DNA of 64,000 bases. Origin: Fragum whitleyi. Its lineage: Eukaryota > Mollusca > Bivalvia > Cardiida > Cardiidae. Of this stretch, positions 43,234 to 54,465 are shown in pieces; the stretch's first letter is position 1; the number at the start of each line of letters is the position of its first letter. The position numbers and the translations under genes are program-made. The stretch covers positions 26,546,596 through 26,610,595 of the forward strand of contig OX411556.1 in the NCBI GenBank assembly GCA_948146395.1, read 5' to 3'. The notes under the pieces were generated by a model. It saw nothing but the letters and a program-made list of their open reading frames with translations. It made no database searches and was not told the DNA's origin.

Positions 43234-43379
43234 CAAATTCAGTTCTGCATTCAGGATATCAAAACAGTGAAAAAAGTTTGCCAATTATACCCCTCTTTTG
43301 ACACAAGTGCACATGCAAAACAAAATATAATTTGAAAACTGTTTGCACTGTTTTGTGATCCTGAACGCAGGGAAGGTAT
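43234..43379. repeat. Fold-back element (same family as 34510)
   Basis: TCTGCATTCAGGATATCAAAACAGTG...TTTGCCAATTATACCC at one end and TATAATTTGAAAACTGTTT...TTTTGTGATCCTGAACGCAGGG at the other form a hairpin of about 145 bp. Confidence 0.75.
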
Positions 43380-44078
43380 TGTGGCAAATGAAACAGGGAA
43401 AAAGATATTAATATACTTATTTATCACGAAGAGAAATTACTTGGTGCAAACATCTCTTGGCCTGACATTATAAAATCATGTTATTCTTCATTCTAAGATT
43501 TTTCTTAAGATTATAACTTCTAGTTTCAGATTTCTTTAAGCCTAAACATTATCAGGAAATGCTAGATGTAACAACTTTACCATATCTTTTAATTTCTCAA
43601 GTTTTCTGTTGTGATCTTGTATAAACCGAACACCACAACTGTAAAAACAACTTCTGTTCAAGAAATGGCAGATAAATCGATCTTACACGGAAAACAAATG
43701 ATTAGTCTAGCTCGATTTCTTTGATGCAAAAAAAAAAAGGAAAAAATGAGAAAAAATTGTGATGAATTTACTTATTTTGAACATTTTGCATGTGATTACT
43801 AGGCAATGTTATGATTTGTTTATTGGGCTCCATTCAGATAACATCAATCAAAGTGAAATGAACAAAAGCTAGGCATAATTTTGTGCTCATTTCACTGTTT
43901 TGGTTGTGAGATTATCATGTTATAATCTACTGTTATTAATTGATAAACCACCAAAAAGCATAAAAACAAAAAAGTTATAACTTATATTTGAAATTACCAT
44001 TTTGAGGTCACCATGTCCAGTTCAAGTTATCATACAGTAGTTTGTTTATATGTGAAGTATTGTTGAAATTAATTATTA

Positions 44079-44412
44079 TTGCCCTGGCAGGGCGGAGCCA
44101 AAGAAACGGGTTGTTGCGCTTAAGGCTAAGGTAGATCAGCTTTTATTCATAATTTCTTACTTCCAAAAATAGTGGATATAGAAAACTTTAATCGTAGGTT
44201 TGTCACTAAGCCCTCATAACTTCAGCCTGTCCAAGCTTCATGCCCAACATTGAAATGTGTTCACTTTCTTTAAGCATGTGAAATTTAGGGTACAGTTATT
44301 TGCATGCGTTCACGATTATTGCAGACTAACTTTTGAAAGAATCCAAAATATCGAAAGTAAACGTGGCAAATTACGTCACTGCTAAGCCATGCCCTGCCAG
44401 TTGAATAATAAC
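44079..44412. mobile_element. MITE with CTGGCAGGGC ends
   Basis: TTATTATTGCCCTGGCAGGGCGGAGCC at the left and AGCCATGCCCTGCCAGTTGAATAATAA at the right are inverted. Interior unrecognised. Confidence 0.5.
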
Positions 44413-44435
44413 ACAGAATATTATGTTATAAATAA

Positions 44436-44705
44436 GGGAGGTTACTACATCTTACTGTAAATAGTTGTATCAATAGGATTGTGTTGTATTGTCATAGATA
44501 AAGAAGTGGAAATTTCACAAGGAGACAATACGTTGAAAGAGACCTTTGTCTCATCCTATGTAGGTTGTTGTCTTTAACTTGTGATTTTGGCTCTTGTTGT
44601 GTGTATCAATTGTTGTTTAGTGAATATAGTCACAACTAAAGGAGGTTACTACATCACTTTGTATATAGGACTATAAATAGGGTTGTGTTGATTGTATTGA
44701 TTAGG
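44436..44705 (+). repeat. Direct repeat pair of about 65 bp, 200 bp apart
   Basis: GGAGGTTACTACATC...TAAATAG...GGATTGTGTTGTATTG (44436) recurs as GGAGGTTACTACATC...TATAAATAGGGTTGTGTTGATTG (44640). Confidence 0.7.
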
Positions 44706-45164
44706 GTGGAAGATGAGTTTCATGTTCTATTTATATGGCATTGTTTGTACATACTGTTATATGATGAGGTTGGATGGAAAAGGTATATAATAATCAAAAG
44801 AAAGACATATTTGAATTTGAAGAAAAAAGTGCTGGTGAAAATACAATTTGGTTTTAGATTTTAGGAAAAAAAAGTAACAAACAGTGTAGAAAATATTTTT
44901 GGAAATACATGTAATTCTATTAGAAAAATTGTTGAACCATGCTTTGATCTTTTTCAAGGGTGATGTTCTTTGAGCTTTTGGAGCAATACATGCCACCTTA
45001 GGCATCTTATTGTGATGTATTTTTCTTGTATAAAGACTGCAAATGATCAATCATTTGGACACAATTTTTGAGAAGGATTGTTTAGGCTTCAAAAAGGCTT
45101 ATCAACCTCTTAGGAATCCTTAACTTAAATCTTTTCATGTAAGGACCCAAGATTTTACACTCCT

Positions 45165-45270
45165 GTGTGTTTATATTATACTTAAGAAAAAATTGTGAAA
45201 AAGGAAGAAATTGCTTTTTACAAGCAATTTCTTCTTATCACTCAATATTTTTTACCTTAGTGAATGATTT
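45165..45270. repeat. Fragment of the TTAACCCTTT MITE family
   Basis: GAAAAAATTGTGAAAAAGGAAGAAATTGC then CAAGCAATTTCTTCTTATCAC, the central hairpin of the 18074 family. Similar fragments lie near 31900-31990 and 39160-39290. Confidence 0.5.
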
Positions 45271-45410
45271 CTTTAAAAATTACACCTTTTTCACTGTCTT
45301 GCATTTTTTTCTCAAAAGATGGGAAAGGGTAGACCCATGTCAAGCTGTAACTTAAGAACACTGTTACCAGGAGTTGAAGACAAAGATTGGTTTGATCAAG
45401 GATTTTTTTT

Positions 45411-46380
45411 AGCTCACCTGAGCACATCGTGCTCAAGGTGAGCTTTTGTGATCATTGGATGTCCGTCATGCGTCGTCCGTCATCAGACAATTTAAGTGTT
45501 TACACTCTAGAGGCCACAATTATGGACCAATCATCATGAAACTTTGTCAGAATGTTCTTCAGGTCACAAGGATTAACCCTATCGAAAATGGGAAGGATCC
45601 GTGCCATATCACGGGAAAAGAGGCCTAAAAGACAATTTTCTTGGTTACACTATAGAGGCCACAAATATAGTCCAATCATCATGAAACTTGGTCAGAATGT
45701 TCTCCAGGTTACAAGGATTAACCCTATTGAAAATGGGAAGGATCCGTGCCATATCACATGAAAAGGGGCCTTAAAGACAATTTTCTTGTTTACACTCTAG
45801 AGGCCACAAATATAGTCCAATCATCATGAAACTTGGTCAGAATGGTCTCCAGGTTACAAGGATTAACCCTTTTGAAAATGGGTAGGATCAGTGCCATATC
45901 ACGGGAAAAGGGGCCTTAAAGACAATTTTCTTGTTTACACTCTAGAGGCCACAAATATGGCCCAATCTTCATGAAACTTGGTCAGAATGTTTTCATGGTC
46001 ACAAGGATGAATCCTACTGAAAATGGGAAGGATCCGTGCCATATCATGGGAAAAGGGGCTTTAATGACAATTTTCTTGTTTACACTCTATAGGCCACAAA
46101 TATTGCCCAATCTTCATGAAACTTGGTCATAATGTTGGTCAGGTCACATGAATGAAGCCTTTTGAAAGTGGGAAGGATCCATGCCATATTACAGGAAAAG
46201 GGGCCTTAATGATAATTTTCTTGTTATAACTCTAGGGGCCATACTTTTGGCAGAAATGTCATGAAAGTTGGTTTTATGTAGAAATTATCTACTTAATGAC
46301 ATCTGCCTATTTAATTGATGTGATGCCCTAGGGGTCAAATAGATTCAGGTGAGCGATCTAGGACCATCATGGTCCTCTTG
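45411..46380 (+). mobile_element. HINE-like element with a variant monomer
   Basis: Same ends (AGCTCACCTGAGCAC; TCAGGTGAGCGATCTAGGACCATCATGGTCCTCTTG). The five monomers of about 145 bp share ACACTCTAGAGGCCACA and CATGAAACTTGGTCAGAATGTT with the main family, but the second half (AAAATGGGAAGGATCCGTGCC, ATATCACGGGAAAAGGGGCC) is different. Confidence 0.88.
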
Positions 46381-46971
46381 TTTGTTTTTTTTTAAATTTC
46401 ATGTATTTGAAAAATGGTGTTGATAATTTGAATTCGAAATTCAAACCAGCTTAGAACTTTTGTATCTGTACAAAGGATTGAAGTATTTTCACAACTACAA
46501 GGGTAGAAATGTTAAAGTAAATCTTATGTGTTTCAAGACATTATGCATTGTATATGTGAGAATGTATATAGAATCATGTTGTATTTGAAATTTCAACCAT
46601 TTTATGTGATATGTTGAAAGTTAAGTTCATTATTACATGTTATGAATGTTTAATAACTGCTGTCACAAACTTGTTACAATTGCCTAAGTTATAAGTTTAC
46701 AAATTATATAGGAACCATTTACCTCATAAGTAGTTTGAAGATTGATTTTGTATTTGTCATTTTCTTTTCATGTGTACAGCTATTTTTGTTAATTGTGCTT
46801 TTGAAATGATTATTTAAGCTAGTCATAATTCTTCACTTTGTTCATTCTTTCTTGAGTCTCTAAAATGAAACTTGAAAATGTTATGAACAATTATAACTTT
46901 TCTTAGTACAAAGATAAGACAAAAAGTGAAGATATGCTAACAGAATGTGGTAAAACATGTTACTATATTTG
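46381..46971. other. Unassigned AT-rich DNA
   Basis: Strongly AT-rich with many short TTG/GTT runs; nothing coding or repetitive recognised. Confidence 0.5.
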
Positions 46972-47213
46972 AGTCAGTGTGCAACATTTCCAACAATTTC
47001 ACATGAGTGCAAAGCAAAGCCTCTGACCAGCCTGTGCATCTGCACAGTCTGACCAGAGTCTTCACTATACACTCTGTGGATAAATAAGGTCTTAATCCCT
47101 CTTCATATTGTCAGTGAATGTTTTCATTGTATCAAGGGGCTGTCCAGGCTACACTATGTTTATGCCTCACATATATTTGAAATTGTTGGAAATGTCACAT
47201 ACAGGCTTACAGG
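46972..47213. mobile_element. MITE with GAGCCTGTGCGTGA ends, copy 3
   Basis: GAGTCAGTGTGCAACATTTCCAACAATTTC to TTGGAAATGTCACATACAGGCTTACAGG, with CTGCACAGTCTGACCAGAGTCTTCAC. Followed by a run of 12 C. Confidence 0.7.
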
Positions 47214-47662
47214 CCCCCCCCCCCCAATTCTAACCTTTTTGGAAATTTTGCCGATTTTCAACAAAATTCCCCTTATTTTCCCAATCAAAGAATAGACACT
47301 GAAAGTGGAGAAAAAAATTCAAACTTTTGCTGACATTTTGATACCCTAAAATCAGAGATGCTTTCAGCTTGCTTTTGTTTAAATTCTTTATGTTATAGAG
47401 CCTTGAATTAAGTTATTTCCATATAATATTTTTATGCATTACCATTTAGTCTTCCATGTTATATTTTGTGTTTTGAATACTTTGTAACTTATTTTGAAAA
47501 TGCTTAAGGATATTTAAGACAATGGATGTTTGGAGTAACGCAAAATAGAGATAAAAAGACAAATTTTGTAAAGTATTGTGCTTTCATTGTACAAAATTAA
47601 CTTGGATACCATTAAGTGTACAAAAATTAATTGATTGCATAAGATTATGATTGATGATATGC

Positions 47663-48017
47663 AGGGGTGTGGAATTTACATGCCCGACTTGTCAGACATG
47701 GGCTTTTCAACCTTGGACAAGTATTTTTTTCAAGGCCACAAGTCCATGGATGTGTATATATTAGGACAAACCTTGGAATTCTACTAAATTGACCAAAGAG
47801 ATTAATTGGCCTAATGTTTGTATCAAAGGTTAGAAAACATTGTTTTTAATGAAGAAAATGCTGGAACCCAGCATTTTCTGCTCTAAAAACAATGTTTTCT
47901 GAAAATTTATCCATTCTCTCTTTTTGCAGACAAGTTCATTTTGATCCTGGACAAGTAGAAAATCATCTTTTACTTGTCCAGGGACAAGTGGAGAAAATGC
48001 GTAGTTCCACACCCCTG
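47663..48017. mobile_element. hAT-like MITE (CAGGGGTGTGGAA), full length
   Basis: CAGGGGTGTGGAATTTACATGCCC to GTAGTTCCACACCCCTG, with TGATATG directly repeated on both sides. Contains GAAAATGCTGGAACCCAGCATTTTC (hairpin) and ACTTGTCCAGGGACAAGTGG. Confidence 0.78.
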
Positions 48018-48129
48018 TGATATGATTAACCATCCTCCAGATAGAGGTAGAGATTTTACTTTCAAATTGAAAGAGTCCTTTACCCGTTGATCAAATCATA
48101 TATTGTAGGTTCTATGTGCAATCGTCTTA

Positions 48130-48337
48130 TCAACCCATGTCATGCTGAACCCAGAATATTCCTGCTTTGGCAGGAGCTATAGTCTACACGACCTGTTTCT
48201 TACTTTCAAACCAGAATGGTCAATAGATTTAGTTTTTCAAATAAAAATTGACCTACAGTTGGTACTTTCAGTGCCTTTTGCCCTTTGATTTTAATGAAAA
48301 TTTTTAGCAAAAATTTATTCAGCATGACAAGTGTTAA
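48130..48337. mobile_element. TTAA MITE, copy 4
   Basis: CAACCCATGTCATGCTGAACCCAGAATATTCCTGC to TTATTCAGCATGACAAGTGTTAA; the central palindrome is lost. Confidence 0.75.
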
Positions 48338-50704
48338 GACAATCCCAATGGGTGCCCACAACAAAGGGTTTGGAGGAGAAATAAAAGATTGATTGTCAGC
48401 TCTCCCTGTTATCTGGAGCCATGTTTTTGATTCTATCATGTGAACAGGGCCTGTGTTTGAATTTTAATTTGAAATAAAATTCCTTCCAGCATAGGTCAAC
48501 CAAAGTTCATATTCTATAATTAGAAAACCTGCATAGTCTGTGTGGATTGACAGACATTTAGCCTTTCTTTGCCCATTTAGCATTAAACATTTGATAATGA
48601 AAATGCTTGCAGTATTCTTAATGTTGCCTACTTGTACAGAGGGGTTTACTGTATGATTCATGCATTTTCTTACTTTTATGATTTGAGCAAAAAATTAAGA
48701 TGAGAAACAAAATTCAGAACATTTAATGATTTTGCTTAATATGCTTTATTTACAATATTTCCCAAACTTGTGTTCATTTATTTTTGTACATAATTTTAAT
48801 TTATAAACCAAAAGAGAAAGTTAAATTTGCAAAGTAAGATGTTATGTTTACATGTTTATTGATAAATGCAGCATATTTTGTTTGTATTCCAAATCATATT
48901 TCTTCCATGAATGTGTGCTCATAATTCTTCTATTGTCAGTATAATGATATATTGTGTTCATTTACTCTTTAAAGACGAAAAATCTAAACTGTACTTACAA
49001 TGAAAGATATATATAATACATACTTAGTGATTTGTATGTAAAAAAAATTCAAAACGAGGGGAATTGAAACGAGGGGAATTGATAATAGTCGAGGCTCTGC
49101 CAAGACAGATATTTTTTCATACAATACTCTAAGCATGTATTATATTTATCTTATAACCTCTATTTGCCTTGTTTTCATCGATGTTTCAAACAGAAGTGCA
49201 AGTTTCTAAAAGTAACCGCATTATGCTCTGAAAATATCAATGTTATATCATAAAAAATATCATATGGGATGTTATCACACGGATAATTATATAGTTAAAA
49301 AGATAAAAATAGAATATGGCATGAGATATTCTTCAAGATAAACTGGTCTTTACAGATTTAGATTTGAAATGGTGTGGTTGTTAAAAAGCCTTCTTTGTGG
49401 TCTAAAATTTTCTGTTGAAGACAAGGTTAAGATCAGTTTTTTCTAAAAAAAAAAAAAAAAAAAAATAAGTAACAGATTCTTATTTCTACTTTTTCTGCTT
49501 TAATAGCATTAATTTTCCTAAAAAAAAAAAAGTAGATATTTGAAAAAGATTTTTTATATTTGAAAAAGAAAAATCTTTTCATTGAAACAAACAATTATAT
49601 TCTATATCTAGAGTTTTCTGTAATTATTAAGAATCAAAAACTTGTTGATGTAAAGTTTTGAATAAAGTTTCTAAAGTAAGAGGGCAAATTGTATTTACCA
49701 AAGATTTTTGTTGTCTAACCATTACCATTGATTTTCGTATATGTATTTTGATGTGGAGAAGTAAAGGAAAACATTACTCTGTATGTACTTTCTCCTTTTC
49801 TTTGAATTTTTTCTTCTGAACACCAAGATTGTCAGCATTTTTTGAATGATAAATGTTTGTATATTTATGAGAGCATGGCCTTATTCAGAAATGATAATAT
49901 GAAACCATTCTGAAGGGTAAGAACAAAACTATTGTAAATGCCTATGAATTTATAGGCACTTTGATGGCTCAACGCAAAATTATTAAAACAGCCTAAAATA
50001 TAGGCAGTTACAACTATTTCCTCCTGAACCATCAACTTACGAAACTTTTGCTTTAAACCCTTATCAAATTTCATTGTCATGCATATATGTATTAGTAAAT
50101 CCATCGTGTATTTGAACATCATCCATCCAAAACATTGGTATATCTGTATTCATTTGAACATGAGACGAATGTGATCATATGAGCGACTGGTCGGGAAAAA
50201 CTTGCACAGAAGGCAAGTTAACATCAGTTTTCCAAAAGATCTCACAGATGTTATATTCCAGTGTGTTTTTACAGGTCATGTGATGTCCACGTCTTTACTG
50301 TTGTCATGGTAACCATACCTATAGTAACCTTGGAGACCTTTTTTAGCTAAACTGAATAGAACCTGGACATGCTGAGCTCATTGTGATCCTTGAATGTCTG
50401 TTGAAAGGTACATGCATTGTCAATACAGTAACAGTTACAATACCTTTTAATCGGAACTTCAATTCGGCATCAATTTTGTTGCTTTTAACCCAAAGCTGTT
50501 ATAAAAAAAAAAAGAACTACATGTATGTGCTCAAGGTCATTTGCAATTAAGGAAATTTGCCGTTATCTGGTTTGCAATTAAGAGGACTCGACTGTATTAA
50601 ATGTGTTTCTTCTTTAGGGGGGCCCACAATTTTGTTTCCATCTTGATTAAGTTTGCATCATACAAAACATAATTGTTATGACATATCACTGTATACCTTT
50701 ACTA
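48338..50704. other. Unassigned AT-rich DNA with poly-A tracts
   Basis: Poly-A runs at 49446-49465 and 49520-49531, a 16-bp duplication (AACGAGGGGAATTGA twice near 49054-49082), and the eroded MITE at 49962-50048. No exon was recognised. Confidence 0.45.
49962..50048. repeat. Eroded copy of the GGCTCAGTGCAAAAC MITE
   Basis: GATGGCTCAACGCAAAATTATTAAAACAGCCTAAAATATAGGCAGTTACAACTATTTCCTCCTGAACCATC. Confidence 0.5.
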
Positions 50705-50910
50705 TTAATTTTGTATCCTAATGTTCATGAAATTTTTCCTGCTGTAATCACTGCTTTGGTAGATAGTATAGACAAAGATAAACATGCACATAAGTGCAGT
50801 CTGATCCCAGCCTAGACTGCCTGGTTTCTACTTCATTATTTTGGGAATATTTCCCCAATATTGGTAATTTGTAAGCAACAAAGTTTAATTTCAGAAGGAC
50901 AAGGGTTAAT
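50705..50910. mobile_element. Diverged TTAA-type MITE
   Basis: CTGCTTTGGTAGATAGTATAGACAAAG...GCACATAAGTGCAGTCTGATC, ending TTTCAGAAGGACAAGGGTTAA. Confidence 0.6.
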
Positions 50911-50999
50911 GAACATTTTTTTTACTATTGAGCTACTGTAGAACTCATGTGAGCTATATTAGGCTACCTTCTTGTTTAAGTGGGGAATCAATACTTTTT

Positions 51000-52149
51000 A
51001 GCTCACCTGAGCACGAAGTGCTCAAGGTGAGCTTTTGGGGTTACTTGATGTCCGTCGTCCGTCGTAAACATTTACCTTGTGGACACTCTAGAGGCCATAT
51101 TTTTAGCCCAATCAACCTGAAATTTGGTCAGAATGATTATCTTGATGAAATCTTGGACAAGTTTGAAATTGGGTCAAGTGGGGTCAACAACTAGGTCACA
51201 GGTTCAAATCTTAGAAAATCCTTGTGGACACTCTAGAGGCCATATCTTTAGCCCAATCAACCTGAAAATTGGTCAGAATGATTATCTTGATGAAATCTTG
51301 GACAAGTTCGAAATTGGGTCAAGTGGGGTCAAAAACTAGGTCACAGGGTCAAATCTGAGAAAAACCTTGTGGACACTCTATAGGCTATATTTTTAGCCCA
51401 ATCATCTTGAAAATTGGTCGGAATGATTATCTTGATTAAATCTTGGACAAGTTCGAAAGTTGGTCAGTGGGGTCAAAAACTAGGTCACAGGGTCAAATCT
51501 TAGAAAAACCTTGTGGACACTCTAGAGGCCATATTTTAAGCCCAATCATCCTGAAAATTGGTCAGAATGATTATCTTGATAAAATCTTGGACAAGTTGAA
51601 ATCGGGTCCAGTGGGGTCAAAAACTAGGTCTCAGGGTCAAATCTTAGATAAACCTTGTGGACACTCTAGAGGCCATACTATTTGCCCAATCAACCTGATA
51701 ATTAATCCGAATGATTATCTTTATAAAATCTTGGACAAGTTCGAAATTGGGTCAAGTGGGGTCAAAAACTAGGTCACGGGGATAAATCTTAAAAATACCT
51801 TGTGGACACTCTAGAGGCCATATTTTTAGCCCAATCACCCTGAAAATTGGTCAGAAAGGTTATCTTGATGAAATCTTGGACAAGTTCGAAATTGGGTCAT
51901 GTGGGGACAAAAACTAGGTCACAGCGTCAAATCTTAAAAAAAACTTGTATACACTCTAGAGGCCATATTTTTTGCCCAAACAACCTGAAAATTGGTCAGA
52001 ATGTTTATCTTGATGAAATCTTGGACAAGTTCTAAATTTGGTCATGTGGGGTCAAAAACTAGGTCATTGGGTTAAATCTTAGAAATACCTTGAATATTTT
52101 TTAGATTGTTAATTCAGGTGAGCGATTAAGGGCCACTATGGCCCTCTTG
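51000..52149 (+). mobile_element. HINE-like element with 145-bp tandem monomers
   Basis: 5' hairpin AGCTCACCTGAGCACGAAGTGCTC, about seven monomers (TTGTGGACACTCTAGAGGCCATATTTTTAG..., GAAAATTGGTCAGAATGATTATCTTGATG), 3' AGGTGAGCGATTAAGGGCCACTATGGCCCTCTTG. Inserted between TTTTT and TT. Confidence 0.88.
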
Positions 52150-52487
52150 TTTACAGAAAAAATCTTTACATTATCATGGTTGTTTGGACACTTGTCTTGC
52201 TATTAACTAGAAATTGCTATTACAAGGAGCTATTTTGTTATTTAAATCTATTGTTCGTGTGAAAAGGGAGTTTTATTGAAGAGGGTTCCACTGTATTGAT
52301 ATTTATGAAATGAATTCACTTTCGCGTTGATGTGTCCATGAATAAAGTCTGATGGAGGAGGGTTTAAATGCTAAAGGTAAAATCTGAAATCTTTCCTCTT
52401 TTTTTTTTCATAAACTGTACTTGGACATCAAGCAGTGTAACAGGTGTATCGTGTGACAATTTGAAATCTTGTTTCATATGTGGAATA

Positions 52488-52745
52488 GCAGCCATCTTAG
52501 GGCAGTTGGTAGTTAATCAGACTCTCAATATTTGGGTGTTGAGGGTTTGATCCCTAATGGCGGCATATATTCTCTCCAAGATTTATCCCACCTATTGACC
52601 TAAGTGGGTTAACAGCTGGAGACTCAGAAAGGTTGTTATGGTAGTAATGGTAGGAGAAATGCCATGAATCTATTGTTAGGTGATCCAGCCGTGCCATATG
52701 ATTGAAAAATTATTTAAAGCGGCTATAAACCCATTCAAACAAAAT
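52488..52745 (+). mobile_element. tRNA-derived SINE
   Basis: TTAGGGCAGTTGGTAGTTAATC, GTGTTGAGGGTTTGATCCCTAATGG, GAAATGCCATGAATCTATTGTTAGGTGATCC, CTATAAACCCATTCAAACAAAA. Confidence 0.78.
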
Positions 52746-52936
52746 CATACATGGATTTGCCCAGTACTACATGGCATAATTTAATGCTGATTTAAATTGA
52801 AAGAAGTTTTATACACTGGATATAAATTGACAGAATTATGTTAAATTTAATTTTCCTTGGTAGAAAACACTATGGGGAGGAAAATAGATGAACACTAGAC
52901 AAAGATTCTAAAATGTTGTCTCCAACTGCTACTTTA

Positions 52937-53066
52937 TTAACCCTGCACCTGCTGTTCTAGACATTTTCTTGCTGTACACAAAGCTTTGGCAGACAATGTA
53001 GACTAAGATCAGCCTGCACTGACATACAGTCTGATCTTAGCATACACTGCCTGTTTTCTACTTAAT
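52937..53066. mobile_element. TTAA-type MITE fragment
   Basis: TTAACCCTGCACCTGCTGTTC..., GACTAAGATCAGCCTGCACTGACATACAGTCTGATCTTAG. Truncated where the next MITE starts. Confidence 0.55.
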
Positions 53067-53262
53067 TGAGCCTGTGGGTGACATTCCAACAATTTCACAT
53101 GTTCGTGAAGCAGAAAAATTGATTTCTTGACTATCTAAAGGCATTTTGAGACCAAATCTATCTACAAATTGCACAGTAAAGACCCTGTGTGGATGCACAG
53201 ACTGGCCAGAGTCTTTGCTTTGCGCACATTTGAAATTGTTGGAAATGTCACACACAGGCTTA
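53067..53262. mobile_element. MITE with GAGCCTGTGCGTGA ends, copy 4
   Basis: GAGCCTGTGGGTGACATTCCAACAATTTC to TTGGAAATGTCACACACAGGCTTAA; interior partly inverted relative to the others. Confidence 0.7.
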
Positions 53263-53429
53263 ATGAAAAAGTGGTAGAAATGTCAAAGGAATTTATAATT
53301 ATATACAAAATTTAAATTCAGCAGATCATCAAGTGTTAAATTTTGATAGATTTGCCCAAAACTTAGCCCTTGGTAAGGATTTTTAGTGCACAACTGGAGC
53401 TTGCTATCAAAAAACCTACCATATCGATG

Positions 53430-53502
53430 GTTCAGTGCAAAACAGTTGTAACTGCCTATAAACATATAGGCAGTTACAAAGGTTTCGCACTGAGCCTCTA
53501 TA
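53430..53502. repeat. Short MITE (GGCTCAGTGCAAAAC..GTTGTAACTGCC)
   Basis: GGTTCAGTGCAAAACAGTTGTAACTGCCTATA and TATAGGCAGTTACAAAGGTTTCGCACTGAGCC, a 73-bp hairpin. Eroded relatives lie at 690-745, 1083-1152 and 49962-50048. Confidence 0.75.
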
Positions 53503-53516
53503 TAGAATCTGGTCAC

Positions 53517-53649
53517 CCCTGCGTTTAGGATGAAATTGTTAGCAAAATATTTCGGAAAGGATACATTGATTTGCTTTTATGCACTCTTGGAAATCGGGGT
53601 ATTGTTTCAAAATGTCCCAAAACATTTTTACATCCTGATTGCAGGGCAG
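53517..53649. repeat. Diverged fold-back element (same family as 34510)
   Basis: Opens CCCTGCGTTTAGGATGAAATTGTT and closes AAACATTTTTACATCCTGATTGCAGGG; the inner arms are strongly diverged. Confidence 0.5.
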
Positions 53650-53984
53650 GAAGCCATTAATCTTTATGCATGTGTTCCATATCAAAAATTGAAATTATAA
53701 ATTTATCTTATTATTTATATATTTTTGTTTATCCTGTTTATCCTATTAAATATCATTCTTTGAGACCAAAATATGAGAATATACCCATTTTGTATTGAAC
53801 AAACTAAATTATGTTGCGTGTCTTGTCCAAGATGAATAAACCATTATCATCAATTCTTTGTTTTGTGTTGTGTTAAGCCATTTTGACTAGGATGGGCCCC
53901 TGTCTCACGTGCAGATCCATAGAGAGGGATCGGGGATCTGGAAAGCTGTCTTGGAATTTCTGCAAAAAATCTGCTTGGTGTAAA

Positions 53985-54105
53985 GGATGACGAAACTGTG
54001 TGAATTGTTTGAAAATTATACCCTGCTTTGCATGTGCGCTTGCATGCAAAGCTGGGTATAATTTTTGAAACAATTTGCATCATTTTTAATCCTGAATGCA
54101 GGACT
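53985..54105. repeat. Fold-back element (same family as 34510)
   Basis: GAATTGTTTGAAAATTATACCCTGCTTTGCATG pairs with CATGCAAAGCTGGGTATAATTTTTGAAACAATT, a nearly perfect hairpin, closed by ATCCTGAATGCAGG. Confidence 0.75.
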
Positions 54106-54178
54106 GGTTATTGAGTTGCTAAAAAATCTGGCAAACAAAGTATCATTTGATGACTGAGGGAGAAAATTGTTGTAACTA

Positions 54179-54372
54179 TGTGGTGTCCGTGGTCTAGAGG
54201 TAGAACATTGACCTCTAGAACAAAAGGTCCCAAGAGAGAATATTGATCTTGGTTCCTTCAATGGCCCACACATTCCGTCTGAGTACTGATGAATTTCACT
54301 GGAAGCAGAATCGAATGGGATTGGTCAAAGATGTAAGAACTTGTTTCCTATTGATGTAAATTAAATAGGTTT
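54179..54372 (+). mobile_element. tRNA-derived SINE, second family
   Basis: GTGTCCGTGGTCTAGAGGTAGAACATTGACC, TTCACTGGAAGCAGAATCGAATGGGATTGGTCAAAGATGTAAGAACTTG, tail TAGGTTTAAACCAAATTAAACC. Same body as 1499-1680. Confidence 0.7.
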
Positions 54373-54465
54373 AAACCAAATTAAACCAACTGTAGCTTTT
54401 ATCAAACTACTTTTGGAATATTTTTGTCTCTCACTGAAAAAATGTTCAATAGCAAGTGCTATTTT

